Positions 1 to 6,232 of a stretch of DNA of 13,711 bases are shown in pieces (the first letter of the stretch is position 1; each line of letters begins with the position of its first letter). The notes under the pieces were generated by a model. That model was not told the DNA's origin, ran no database searches, and worked only from the letters and a program-made list of their open reading frames with translations. The translations under genes and the position numbers were made by a program. Origin of the DNA: Flavobacterium psychrophilum (GTDB lineage: Bacteria; Bacteroidota; Bacteroidia; Flavobacteriales; Flavobacteriaceae); NCBI GenBank assembly GCA_020720185.1, contig DYPB01000059.1, positions 1 through 13,711 of the forward strand. The letters run 5' to 3'.

Positions 1-1
1 T

Positions 2-313
2 ACAGGTACAATAGAAGAATTTCAGGCGATAAATGGCGATAAAGTTCTTATTAACAAAGAAACAACAGAAAGTGAAAATATATTTAAATTTACTTATAAT
101 ATCACAATAGTTGTATCAAATATTTCAAAACAAGAGTTTGGCATGTCCATAATTGGATTAATGTTAAAACAGTTACTCATAGACGCAACATTGTGGAAAA
201 TCAATAAAACATACATAGAGCCAATTCAGAACGATGCTACCAATAAAAGTGACCAAATAATTGAGCAAGCAAAAGAGAAATTGTTGAGCTTGGATAATTT
301 AAAATTAACTTAA
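2..313 (+). CDS. 3' end of an unrecognised phage gene (partial)
   Basis: An open frame enters from the left edge and runs about 103 codons to a TAA at 311-313. The next gene starts one base later (ATG at 315), so the two are probably co-transcribed. The visible part reads as a mixed alpha/beta segment with a hydrophobic stretch (ISKQEFGMSIIGLMLKQLL) and a charged, probably helical tail. It has no signal peptide in view and no motif I recognise. Its position directly before the lysis block would fit the last gene of a tail or baseplate module, but that is inference from gene order only. The start lies outside the window. Confidence 0.7.
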   Translation, partial: TGTIEEFQAINGDKVLINKETTESENIFKFTYNITIVVSNISKQEFGMSIIGLMLKQLLIDATLWKINKTYIEPIQNDATNKSDQIIEQAKEKLLSLDNLKLT

Positions 314-314
314 A

Positions 315-752
315 ATGAAAAACATAATACCTCGCTTATTAGACTTATGGAGACTTATAAAAGAATTAGTTTTGTTTGTTTTTGCATCAATAATATTTAT
401 TATTGTTGCAATAATCGGCTTGTTATATTCTGCGATTAAACACCTGTTATTTAAATTTGACTATTCGCTTTCACGACAATTGACACCGATTGTTAGAAGT
501 GTTACACTTCTGACAGATGCGTTAGCAAACGCAAGTGCAGGAGAATTGCTAAATGACTTGTCAAAAATTGACAAGTCAGAAATGATAAAGTATGGAAAAT
601 GGTATCAAACTATTTCAGCAGTAACAGGATTGCGATACCTATTTGCAAAGGATAGTAAATTTAGAAAATTACTTGATAAGGTTTTGGGTAAAAATCACTG
701 CACAGATGCAGTCACAGAGCAGGATAGATTTTACTACAATTATAAAAAATAA
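315..752 (+). CDS. small membrane protein before the holin, unknown function
   Basis: This is a 145-residue protein. Residues about 17-45 form a long hydrophobic segment (LVLFVFASIIFIIVAIIGLL) flanked by basic residues, so it probably spans the inner membrane. The rest is polar, with a basic C-terminal part (residues about 112-145). It sits immediately after the upstream gene and 34 bases before the holin, so a role in lysis timing (antiholin or holin helper) is possible but unproven. I do not recognise a family. The gene is odd at the nucleic-acid level: it contains two 11-bp inverted repeats, each with a 3-base loop, at 491-515 and 554-578, which could form stable hairpins in the mRNA. Confidence 0.75.
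   Translation: MKNIIPRLLDLWRLIKELVLFVFASIIFIIVAIIGLLYSAIKHLLFKFDYSLSRQLTPIVRSVTLLTDALANASAGELLNDLSKIDKSEMIKYGKWYQTISAVTGLRYLFAKDSKFRKLLDKVLGKNHCTDAVTEQDRFYYNYKK
491..515 (+). repeat. inverted repeat, possible mRNA hairpin inside a gene
   Basis: TGTTAGAAGTG (491-501), loop TTA, CACTTCTGACA (505-515). The arms pair over 11 positions, with one T/G wobble at the fourth. It lies inside the small membrane protein gene, with no T-run after it, so it does not look like a terminator. It may be an RNA structure or chance. Confidence 0.5.
554..578 (+). repeat. perfect 11-bp inverted repeat inside a gene
   Basis: TGACTTGTCAA (554-564), loop AAA, TTGACAAGTCA (568-578), with all 11 positions complementary. 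It lies 38 bases after the end of the hairpin at 491-515 and in the same gene. No T-run follows. It could be an operator-like dyad or an mRNA hairpin affecting expression of the lysis genes downstream. Confidence 0.6.
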
Positions 753-786
753 AACAAATTATTTACCCTTTAATATTTAAACAGGA

Positions 787-1293
787 ATGAACACATATTT
801 AATATTTACGACAATGTTTACAAAATTAAAACTAACAGCACTTTACGGACTTGTAATAAGTCCATTTATATGGATATTGGAACAGATAACAGGTTGGTAT
901 ATAGAGAACCAATACTATGTACTTTTCGTGTTGGGTGCTATTATAATAGATCACATAATGGGGTCTATTTACCACAAATTTTATAAAAAGGATTTTACTC
1001 TCAAACAAAATCTGATAGGGCTAATTGTCAAAGTGGGGTTAGCGGTTATGGTCGGATTTTTATTTGAAGGAATTAATATATTAATCACAGAAGATGATAA
1101 GTTTGCTGAGTTAATTAGTGGTTGGACTGTTATGACACTCCGGCTAATAGTGTTCCTATATCCGACAATGTCGGCGTTGGAAAATTCAAGCATAATGACA
1201 TGTGGAAAATTCCCGCCAACAGGGATTTTCAAAAAACTAAAGTCGTTCACTGAAACAGCAGATTTAGACGACCTTAAACAAAACAAAAAATGA
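787..1293 (+). CDS. phage holin, Phage_holin_4-like
   Basis: This 168-residue protein has about four hydrophobic segments (residues about 17-36, 43-60, 76-97 and 112-130). Holins form inner-membrane lesions that let the endolysin reach the cell wall. Two features fit the Phage_holin_4 group found in Bacteroidota and Firmicutes phages: a DHIMG motif at 55-59 (compare DxxTG) and the C-terminal pattern ENSSIMTCGKFPP at 132-144 (compare ENxxxxGxPxP), followed by a charged tail. The peptidase and spanin-like genes downstream support the call. An alternative start is the ATG at 814 (MFTKLKL). I kept 787 because AGGA directly precedes it and no better start is visible. The stop overlaps the next ATG by four bases. 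Confidence 0.85.
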   Translation: MNTYLIFTTMFTKLKLTALYGLVISPFIWILEQITGWYIENQYYVLFVLGAIIIDHIMGSIYHKFYKKDFTLKQNLIGLIVKVGLAVMVGFLFEGINILITEDDKFAELISGWTVMTLRLIVFLYPTMSALENSSIMTCGKFPPTGIFKKLKSFTETADLDDLKQNKK

Positions 1294-1499
1294 AAATAAA
1301 CGAATTAAATAAGCTCTACTACAAAATCATAAAACCCGAAAATCTCATAGGTAATATGGGATATGATGAGTTAATGGATTGGTTAGATTTAGGATCAAAA
1401 CAAGATTGTATTTGCGCTTACAAAGTTTGTAAAAGGCATAAAATGTTTGATAAAGCAGAACAAATAAAATCATATATAAATAACAAAAAATGGAATTAA
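1290..1499 (+). CDS. small protein between holin and endolysin, unknown
   Basis: This is a 69-residue basic, helical-looking protein with four Lys/Tyr-rich stretches and two cysteines close together (C39, C41) plus C47. It starts in an ATGA overlap with the holin stop, which implies translational coupling, and ends two bases before the endolysin start. No membrane segment or signal peptide is visible. The position between holin and lysin suggests a lysis-linked role such as an anti-holin or endolysin regulator, but nothing in the sequence shows it. Confidence 0.7.
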   Translation: MKINELNKLYYKIIKPENLIGNMGYDELMDWLDLGSKQDCICAYKVCKRHKMFDKAEQIKSYINNKKWN

Positions 1500-1500
1500 A

Positions 1501-1959
1501 ATGAAAATAAGCAATTACATTACCACTATAGATGCCTCTCGTAGTGCAACAGCTAAACGTTTAGGAATTGACAACACACCCGATTATCGAGAGATAATAC
1601 AAATAAAATTACTTTGTAAAAATATTTATGACAAACTTTGTTTTGAGTTCAATCAAGTTATTGAATTTAACTCATTTTTTCGTTCAGTAAAATTAAATAA
1701 CGCTGTTGGGGGAAGTGCCACTTCACAACACTGCAAAGGACAAGCCATAGATTTGGATGATAACGATGTTGGAAATGCTAAAATATTTAACTTTATCAAA
1801 GACAATATGGTTTTTGACCAATTAATATGGGAATTTGGAAATACAAAAGAACCTGATTGGGTGCATGTTTCTCTCAAATCAGCAGGAAACAGAAACCAAG
1901 TACTTGTTTCTTATAAAGAAAGAGGAGTTACAAAATATAAATCTTATCCCATAAGTTAA
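1501..1959 (+). CDS. M15-type zinc peptidase, endolysin
   Basis: This 152-residue protein resembles the peptidase M15 (VanY/L-Ala-D-Glu or D-Ala-D-Ala endopeptidase) C-terminal domain used by many phages as endolysin. Visible signatures are an FRS at 60-62, the zinc motif SQHCKGQAIDLD at 75-86 (ligands H77 and D84), a probable catalytic Glu in LIWEFG (E111), and WVHVS with the third zinc ligand H122. These match the HxxxxxxD...E...WxH layout of the family. There is no signal peptide, so release through the holin is expected. The whole protein is a single catalytic domain without a separate wall-binding domain. It follows the holin in the same operon. Confidence 0.9.
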   Translation: MKISNYITTIDASRSATAKRLGIDNTPDYREIIQIKLLCKNIYDKLCFEFNQVIEFNSFFRSVKLNNAVGGSATSQHCKGQAIDLDDNDVGNAKIFNFIKDNMVFDQLIWEFGNTKEPDWVHVSLKSAGNRNQVLVSYKERGVTKYKSYPIS

Positions 1960-1979
1960 CTTTTTCATACCTTTGTATT

Positions 1980-2393
1980 ATGGATATTATAAATAAAATA
2001 TTTGACCAAATGGAAACACCACAAAAAGATACTTCTTTTGCAGATTTACAAAAAAAAGTTAAAATCAGAGAAATTATTATTATAATATTAATAGCGAGTG
2101 TTTTATTTTTAATATTCAAAAATAATAATAATACAACAATTAAAACCAATCAAAAAGAACATGAAAAACTTATTGACTCCTTACGTCAACAAAATGAAAT
2201 TCTATTATATGATATAGCTGTTAATCAAGAAAAAGTAAAACAATCCGAAGAGAAGATAATACTATTAGAGAAAAACTTTCAACAATCATTAGGAAAACTA
2301 CAACAAATTCAAAACCAATTCTTACATGAAAAAAACAATCCTGTTCATCCTAATGAGCGTCCTGACGCTATTCGCTTTCTCGCAAAACAATAA
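1980..2393 (+). CDS. probable inner-membrane spanin (i-spanin-like)
   Basis: This 137-residue protein has a short cytoplasmic N-terminus, one strongly hydrophobic segment at about residues 31-47, and a long coiled-coil-like region at about 55-117 rich in Lys, Glu and Gln. That is the layout of an i-spanin (Rz-like), which joins the inner membrane to its outer-membrane partner in the last step of lysis. It lies just after the endolysin, and its 3' end overlaps the next gene by 68 bases in another frame, as Rz/Rz1 pairs often do. No sequence family is recognised, so the call rests on topology and context. A second in-frame ATG at 2010 would shorten it by ten residues. Confidence 0.6.
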   Translation: MDIINKIFDQMETPQKDTSFADLQKKVKIREIIIIILIASVLFLIFKNNNNTTIKTNQKEHEKLIDSLRQQNEILLYDIAVNQEKVKQSEEKIILLEKNFQQSLGKLQQIQNQFLHEKNNPVHPNERPDAIRFLAKQ

Positions 2394-2724
2394 ATGTTTT
2401 TCAGACGTTGAGATAGATTCTATTTACTCAAAATTAGTAATAGGAAAATATGCAACGCAAGAAAATGTTGTATTGAAAGAAGCACTTATATTAGCAAACC
2501 AAAAAAACATTGAGAGAGAAAGCCAAATATCTATATTCAAGGCAAACGAAAAAAATTATGAACTTTTGGATGAAAATTATTTAAAGATGCAAGAAAACTT
2601 ATATCGCATCATAGATGAAAAAGAAGCAATACTCAAAAGTGAAAAACGTAAAAAGCCAATAATATTTATTAAAGGCATAGGTGTAGGAGCCATTTTAACT
2701 ACCATAGGGTTATTATTATTATAA
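2326..2724 (+). CDS. exported coiled-coil protein with C-terminal membrane anchor, possible spanin partner
   Basis: This 132-residue protein begins inside the preceding gene in the +1 frame. Residues 1-19 form a typical signal peptide ending in FAFS, with probable cleavage before Q20. Residues about 50-108 look like a coiled coil, and residues 111-132 are a basic-flanked hydrophobic segment (IIFIKGIGVGAILTTIGLLL). Classical o-spanins are lipoproteins, but C24 is not in a lipobox, so this one would be anchored by its C-terminal segment instead. The nested arrangement with an i-spanin-like gene and the position at the end of the lysis operon suggest the outer or second spanin subunit. A different membrane-linked lysis function is possible. 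A terminator follows at 2790-2820. Confidence 0.55.
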   Translation: MKKTILFILMSVLTLFAFSQNNKCFSDVEIDSIYSKLVIGKYATQENVVLKEALILANQKNIERESQISIFKANEKNYELLDENYLKMQENLYRIIDEKEAILKSEKRKKPIIFIKGIGVGAILTTIGLLLL

Positions 2725-2753
2725 AAATTAACTTCACATTTATAAGGAGATAA

Positions 2754-2767
2754 TACTATTTATAGTA
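2754..2767. repeat. 14-bp dyad, possible operator
   Basis: TACTAT-TT-ATAGTA is a perfect 6-2-6 inverted repeat about 30 bases after the last lysis gene and before the terminator. A similar 6-2-6 dyad (ATGATA-AA-TATCAT) lies at 8294-8307 in the other promoter region. The half-sites differ, so a shared binding protein is only a possibility. Confidence 0.35.
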
Positions 2768-2789
2768 AAATATTTTGATTTATTGATTT

Positions 2790-2820
2790 AAAAAACACGG
2801 ATTTATTTCGTGTTTTTTTT
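2790..2820 (+). terminator. intrinsic terminator of the lysis operon
   Basis: A ten-bp stem (AAAAAACACG at 2790-2799 with CGTGTTTTTT at 2809-2818) closes a nine-base loop, and the 3' arm is itself a run of eight T. It lies 65 bases after the last lysis gene. The mirrored A-run on the left arm means it could also stop transcription from the other side, although no - strand gene is seen. Confidence 0.8.
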
Positions 2821-2920
2821 TGTGTTATTTACTTAAAATCGCAAAAAACACGCTTTTTTTACATGACATTTATCAGTTTTTGAAAAATAATTTAAAATAT
2901 TTTGTAACTGTTTGATTATC

Positions 2921-2960
2921 AACACAAAAAAAACACAAAAAAACACAAAAAAATTTGTGT
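2921..2960 (+). promoter_or_regulatory. phased A-tracts and inverted repeat before the early promoter
   Basis: ACACAAA occurs at 2922-2928, 2933-2939 and 2943-2949, spaced 11 and 10 bases, so the A-runs face the same side of the helix. The last copy forms an inverted repeat with TTTGTGT (2954-2960) across a 4-base gap. Phased A-tracts bend DNA and can act like an UP element, and the inverted repeat covers the candidate -33 element, so a repressor site is plausible. A related A-tract series precedes the promoter at 8346. Confidence 0.5.
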
Positions 2961-2985
2961 GGTATAATAATTTATATTATTTTTA
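2954..2985 (+). promoter_or_regulatory. candidate early promoter
   Basis: TTTG at 2954-2957 is followed after 20 bases by TATTTTTA at 2978-2985. This fits the Bacteroidota pattern TTTG-N19-21-TAnnTTTG except for the last base. Transcription would start near 2991, about 40 bases before the HTH gene. The region is very AT-rich, so chance matches are likely. The location just after a terminator is the main support. Confidence 0.4.
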
Positions 2986-3031
2986 CAACATAATAATTAA
3001 TCAAAAACAATAATAATAACAACACGAAAAA

Positions 3032-3241
3032 ATGGACAAAATTGACAATATTAAATTTCTTTACACTCAAATTGAGGGTAAAACGAAGTTTATAAAAGAT
3101 TTATCTGAAATCTTAACGAGGTCGCCTAATACTATCAGAAACCACTGGTTTTCGGAGCATGGTTTTTGGGCTATACCGAAAGTCATGCAAGATAAAATAA
3201 TAGAAATAATGCAGAACAAAATATCAAATCAAAATCAATAA
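3032..3241 (+). CDS. small helix-turn-helix-like DNA-binding protein
   Basis: This 69-residue protein is mostly helical. Residues about 17-40 (KTKFIKDLSEILTRSPNTIRNHW) read like a helix-turn-helix, with the second helix starting at the SPNTIRNHW part. The downstream pattern FWAIPKVMQDKIIEIM fits small phage regulators whose third helix ends in a QD-containing dimer or packing helix. As the first gene after the candidate promoter at 2954-2985, it is a reasonable regulator of the early operon, and it could bind the repeats upstream of itself. A Cro-like or activator role cannot be decided from sequence. Confidence 0.55.
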   Translation: MDKIDNIKFLYTQIEGKTKFIKDLSEILTRSPNTIRNHWFSEHGFWAIPKVMQDKIIEIMQNKISNQNQ

Positions 3242-3251
3242 ATCAAAAATA

Positions 3252-3455
3252 ATGACAACAATAAACGAAACAACAAACGAAACAACAAGATACACAATAT
3301 ATGACAATACAGCAAATGAAAAGCCATACATTGCGGAAAGTCATGAAAACACTGGAGACCCAGATAGTGCTATTGTCTTTAAAACAGAAGAAGAAGCACA
3401 AGAATTGATAGATAGAATGGGGTGGGGCGATTGGGCGTTTGTTTTAGAAATGTAA
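3252..3455 (+). CDS. small acidic protein, unknown
   Basis: This 67-residue acidic protein begins with a Thr/Asn-rich stretch (two copies of NETT) encoded by a perfect 12-bp direct repeat (AAACGAAACAAC at 3263-3274 and 3275-3286). The C-terminal half (FKTEEEAQELIDRMGWGDWAFVLE) resembles small phage proteins that carry an EEAxxLID helix followed by an aromatic strand, but I cannot assign a family or function. It sits ten bases after the HTH gene stop and is probably in the same operon. Confidence 0.65.
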   Translation: MTTINETTNETTRYTIYDNTANEKPYIAESHENTGDPDSAIVFKTEEEAQELIDRMGWGDWAFVLEM

Positions 3456-3485
3456 TAAATCAATAAATCAATAAATCAATAAATT
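3454..3485 (+). repeat. tandem 8-bp repeat AATAAATC, four units
   Basis: AATAAATC is repeated at 3454, 3462 and 3470, with a fourth degenerate unit AATAAATT at 3478. It begins in the stop codon of the small acidic gene and ends 12 bases before the ATG of the coiled-coil gene. It lies in the intercistronic leader and could vary in length by slippage, which would shift spacing for the next gene. Confidence 0.8.
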
Positions 3486-3497
3486 AAAATCAAAAAC

Positions 3498-4610
3498 ATG
3501 GAATCAAAACATTTAATCTCAATTGATAGCTTAGATGCAAATCTATTATCAGAACTTCAGGGGTGGAAAGCCAAACAGGAGGTGTTGGTGTCATTAAACC
3601 CATTTGTATCAATAACAGATAGCAAAAGTTACGAGGATGCAAAAAAACATCGCACCGCTTTGGTTACGGGTAGAACCGATGTTGAAAAACAGGAGAAGTT
3701 AATAACTTCAAAACTGAAATCATTTCGAGACAGGGTCTCGGAAGCATCCCAACAATTAATATTAATCACTTTGCCATTTGAAACAAGGCAGCAAAATGAA
3801 GTGAGAAGATATGAAGAAATAAAACTACAGGAAAAAGCAGAAAAAGAGAGGCTTGAAAAAGAGAGAAAGGATAAAATAAAAACAAAAATTAACGATTTAT
3901 TTACCCATTGGAAAGATAAAGTCGAATTATCTACTTTTCACACATTCGATAGCGAAAAAAAATTGATTCAGGAAGAATTTGAAAACTACGACACTTCTGT
4001 TTTTGAAGAATTTGAATTAGAGTTTGCGGAAAAAAAACAGCTAATTGAAAATCTATTTGCGGAAAAATGGAAAAATTTAGAACTGATTGAAAACCAAAGA
4101 AAAGAAGCGGAAAAATTGAAACTTGAACGTGCAGAATTTGAACGTAAACAAGTGGAAATTAATGCTGAAAACAAACGTAAAGCAGATGAGCTTGCAAAGA
4201 AACAAATTGAAATTAATGCAGAAAATCAACGTAAAGAAGATGAACTCGCAAAGCAACAGGCTGAAATTAATGCAGAAAATCAACGTAAAGAAGATGCTTT
4301 AGCTAAGCAACAAGCCGAACTTGAAGTTGAAAAAAACAGATTAGAAAAAATAGAATCTGACAGGATTGCTAAGGAACGTGCAGACAAAGAGGCAAAGGCA
4401 GAAGCGGATAGAAAAGAAGCACAGTTAAAAAGAATGGAAGCATTGAAACCGGATGTAGAGAAGTTACAAGATGTTATCAAATCAATAGGAAATGATATTG
4501 AAGCACCGGACTTGAAAGATATGGTTTCAAAAGAGTTCTTTACTCAATTACTTGCAAAGATAGCCAAATTCAAAGAAAATCTATTAACCGAATTAGAAGA
4601 AATTAAATAA
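3498..4610 (+). CDS. coiled-coil protein, DUF1351-like, recombination-associated
   Basis: This is a 370-residue, highly charged protein. Residues about 5-110 resemble the DUF1351 family (LNPFVSITDSKSYEDAKKHRTAL...), which in many phages sits beside recombinase genes. Residues about 110-300 form a long coiled coil rich in Glu, Lys and Gln. It contains an exact three-unit tandem repeat of 18 residues (KQxEINAENxRKxDxLAK, residues 217-270, DNA 4146-4307) plus a partial fourth. It starts the recombination module in front of the putative SSB and the YqaJ exonuclease. A role as an accessory or scaffold of the exonuclease-annealase system is inference. The leader carries ATCAAAAAC just before the ATG. 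Confidence 0.65.
   Translation: MESKHLISIDSLDANLLSELQGWKAKQEVLVSLNPFVSITDSKSYEDAKKHRTALVTGRTDVEKQEKLITSKLKSFRDRVSEASQQLILITLPFETRQQNEVRRYEEIKLQEKAEKERLEKERKDKIKTKINDLFTHWKDKVELSTFHTFDSEKKLIQEEFENYDTSVFEEFELEFAEKKQLIENLFAEKWKNLELIENQRKEAEKLKLERAEFERKQVEINAENKRKADELAKKQIEINAENQRKEDELAKQQAEINAENQRKEDALAKQQAELEVEKNRLEKIESDRIAKERADKEAKAEADRKEAQLKRMEALKPDVEKLQDVIKSIGNDIEAPDLKDMVSKEFFTQLLAKIAKFKENLLTELEEIK
4146..4307 (+). repeat. 54-bp tandem repeat, three units, in the coiled-coil gene
   Basis: Units at 4146-4199, 4200-4253 and 4254-4307 each encode 18 residues with the core EINAEN. A partial fourth unit follows. The period keeps the frame, so copy number can change the length of the coiled coil without breaking the gene. 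Confidence 0.85.
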
Positions 4611-4641
4611 ATCAATTATTAATCATTAAATCAAAAACAAG

Positions 4642-5040
4642 ATGACAAATCAAGAACAGGAATTACAAAAAGTAGTGGGCGTGGAAGTAACATTCTTCAT
4701 CCCAGACACAGAAAGTCTCGGACAGTTAAAAGAAATGGAGCCAAAATTCAGTTTAAATCTGAAATACAAAACGGCTGACGATTGGGCAGGTATCAAAGAT
4801 AAACCACTTCGGGTTTTCTTCATGGGCTTAAAAGAGATACCAAACGAAGATGGAGAGATGGTTACTTGTGGAGTTTTTGTCTCCGAAAAAGAGGTATTCA
4901 TTTCCGGACAAATGACACTTTTAGAAGCTGTCAAAAATCTACAAGCGAAAACGCCACTTCAACTAACGTATAGAGGCAAAAAAGCAAACAAGTCGGGAAG
5001 TGGGAGTACAATGATATTCGATGTTGAAAAATTAGGATAA
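4642..5040 (+). CDS. possible ssDNA-binding or recombination accessory protein
   Basis: This 132-residue, beta-rich protein has a VEVTFFIPD start, several alternating hydrophobic strands, a segment TPLQLTYRGKK, and an acidic-hydrophobic tail (TMIFDVEKLG). It lies between the DUF1351-like gene and the YqaJ exonuclease, where phages often carry a RecT/Beta annealase or an SSB. No RecT or Beta signature is visible, so it may be an SSB-like OB-fold protein that works with the exonuclease. This is inference from position and strand pattern. The stop codon overlaps the next ATG (TAATG), which implies coupled translation with the exonuclease. Confidence 0.45.
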   Translation: MTNQEQELQKVVGVEVTFFIPDTESLGQLKEMEPKFSLNLKYKTADDWAGIKDKPLRVFFMGLKEIPNEDGEMVTCGVFVSEKEVFISGQMTLLEAVKNLQAKTPLQLTYRGKKANKSGSGSTMIFDVEKLG

Positions 5041-5750
5041 TGGACGAAATGGAAATAATGAAAAATTTAGGTATAGAGGGGCTTGACTTCAAGTCTCTCG
5101 ATACCCTAAAATCTCAATCTCAAGAAAAGATTGAGGAGTGGTTGAAAAGCCGTAGAGGGAAATTCACAGCATCCGAATTTCATAGATTGATGGGATACGA
5201 AGATAAACCTGAATTTCCAAAAGGGGCAGAAACTTACCTAATTGAAAAAGTCATTGAAATTTTGACAGTCAAAGATGGTGAAAATTGGATGAATGAAGCA
5301 ATGAATTGGGGCAAACTCAACGAAAAAGAAGCCGTTGAGAAGTTTATGGAAGTTACCAATTTAGAGGTCGAGTATTACGGAGAAAATCAAGAATTTAGAC
5401 AGTTAGGCGACCACGTTGGATGTACTCCAGACGGCTTGATTGGTGATTATGCCGGTATTGAAACCAAATGCCCAAATTCAAAAACACACTTCGGATATTT
5501 AAGACTGAATGAATCTAATTTTAAAAAAGAATGTACCGATTATTATTGGCAAATACAAGGTTCAATGTATGTAACAGGTCGAAAAGAGTGGTACTTCGTT
5601 TCCTATGACCCGAGATACATAGACAAATCTAAACAGTTGAAAATCTTAACAATTCACAGAAACGATGAAGACATTGAGAAGTTGAAATCAAGACTTCAAA
5701 AAGCAATTTCACGTAAACTTGAATTACTCAAAGAGTATGCAGAAAATTAG
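5040..5750 (+). CDS. YqaJ-family phage exonuclease
   Basis: This 236-residue protein is close to the usual size of YqaJ/lambda Exo-like nucleases, which degrade one strand of double-stranded DNA ends to feed recombination. Motifs in order: RRGKFTASEF at 38-47 (compare R/G-x-T/G-A-S), NWGKLNEKEAVEKF at 89-102 with an acidic metal residue (E95 or E97), VGCTPDGLIGDYAGIETKCP at 126-145 with D131, E141 and K143 forming the PD-(D/E)xK core, and WQIQGSMYVTG at 170-180 with the conserved Gln. It is translated from an ATG that overlaps the previous stop. The NinB-like gene overlaps its end, so the two are produced together. Confidence 0.88.
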   Translation: MDEMEIMKNLGIEGLDFKSLDTLKSQSQEKIEEWLKSRRGKFTASEFHRLMGYEDKPEFPKGAETYLIEKVIEILTVKDGENWMNEAMNWGKLNEKEAVEKFMEVTNLEVEYYGENQEFRQLGDHVGCTPDGLIGDYAGIETKCPNSKTHFGYLRLNESNFKKECTDYYWQIQGSMYVTGRKEWYFVSYDPRYIDKSKQLKILTIHRNDEDIEKLKSRLQKAISRKLELLKEYAEN

Positions 5751-6210
5751 TGTAATAACAACAATTAAGGACAAAAAACTCCAAGAACATCGAAATATAA
5801 TTGAAAAAGCGATAGAAATGTTCGAGGGTAAGCAAGTCAGATTTACGATTGAAATGTACTTTAAGCGAAGAACCAATAAGCAAAACCGATACTATTGGGG
5901 TGTGATTGTGGGAATATGGAAAGTAATATTACGTGAAGAATGGGGAGAAGTGTTGAGTTCCGATGATGTGCATAGTTTTCTTAAATCAAACCTAAATTTT
6001 GAAAGTGTGGTTGATTTGGAAACAGGCGAACTAATGACAAACCCAATCAACGGAGAAGTGATCCGGAAACCAAAATCAACAGCAGAAAACACTACAAAAA
6101 CGCAAGAGAATTATCACGTAGCATGTAGGAATTTAGCTTGGGAAATGTTTCACGTAACAATTCCACTTCCAAATGAAGATTTAACAGATGCAATAGACAT
6201 TCAAAGTTAG
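5737..6210 (+). CDS. NinB-like recombination protein
   Basis: This 157-residue protein belongs to the NinB/Orf group, which promotes recombination in lambda-type phages. The diagnostic stretch RRTNKQNRYYWGVIV is at residues 44-58, followed by the helix with DDVHSFLKSNLNF. I chose the ATG at 5737, which overlaps the exonuclease stop by 14 bases. A TTG at 5719 could add six residues, but they look unconserved and overlap further into the exonuclease. The pair exonuclease plus NinB fits a phage homologous-recombination module. The gene ends 22 bases before the NinG-like gene. Confidence 0.8.
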   Translation: MQKISVITTIKDKKLQEHRNIIEKAIEMFEGKQVRFTIEMYFKRRTNKQNRYYWGVIVGIWKVILREEWGEVLSSDDVHSFLKSNLNFESVVDLETGELMTNPINGEVIRKPKSTAENTTKTQENYHVACRNLAWEMFHVTIPLPNEDLTDAIDIQS

Positions 6211-6232
6211 AAGAAATCAACGGAACTTGTAA

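Larger units (their letters stand above)
2725..3031. other. intergenic control region between lysis and early genes
   Basis: This is the longest gene-free stretch (307 bases). From left to right it holds a dyad (2754-2767), a strong terminator (2790-2820), an AT-rich stretch, three phased A-tract repeats (2921-2953), an inverted repeat ACACAAA/TTTGTGT (2943-2960), and a candidate promoter (2954-2985) leading to the HTH gene at 3032. The layout is a transcription boundary: the late operon ends here and the early operon begins. Confidence 0.7.

Noticed and set aside
981..1286. 101-residue open frame on the - strand over the holin gene
   Set aside because: It overlaps a clear holin on the other strand, has no motif, and is best seen as a shadow frame.
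1968..1975. TACCTTTG as a -7 element before the spanin-like gene
   Set aside because: No TTG lies 17-23 bases upstream and the transcript would start at or after the ATG. The match is common by chance in AT-rich DNA.
3454..3485. CRISPR-like array
   Set aside because: The 8-bp units are directly tandem with no spacers, so it is a short tandem repeat.
3986..4480. Several - strand open frames over the coiled-coil gene
   Set aside because: They mirror the Lys/Glu-rich codons as Phe/Ser/Leu-rich strings and carry no motif.
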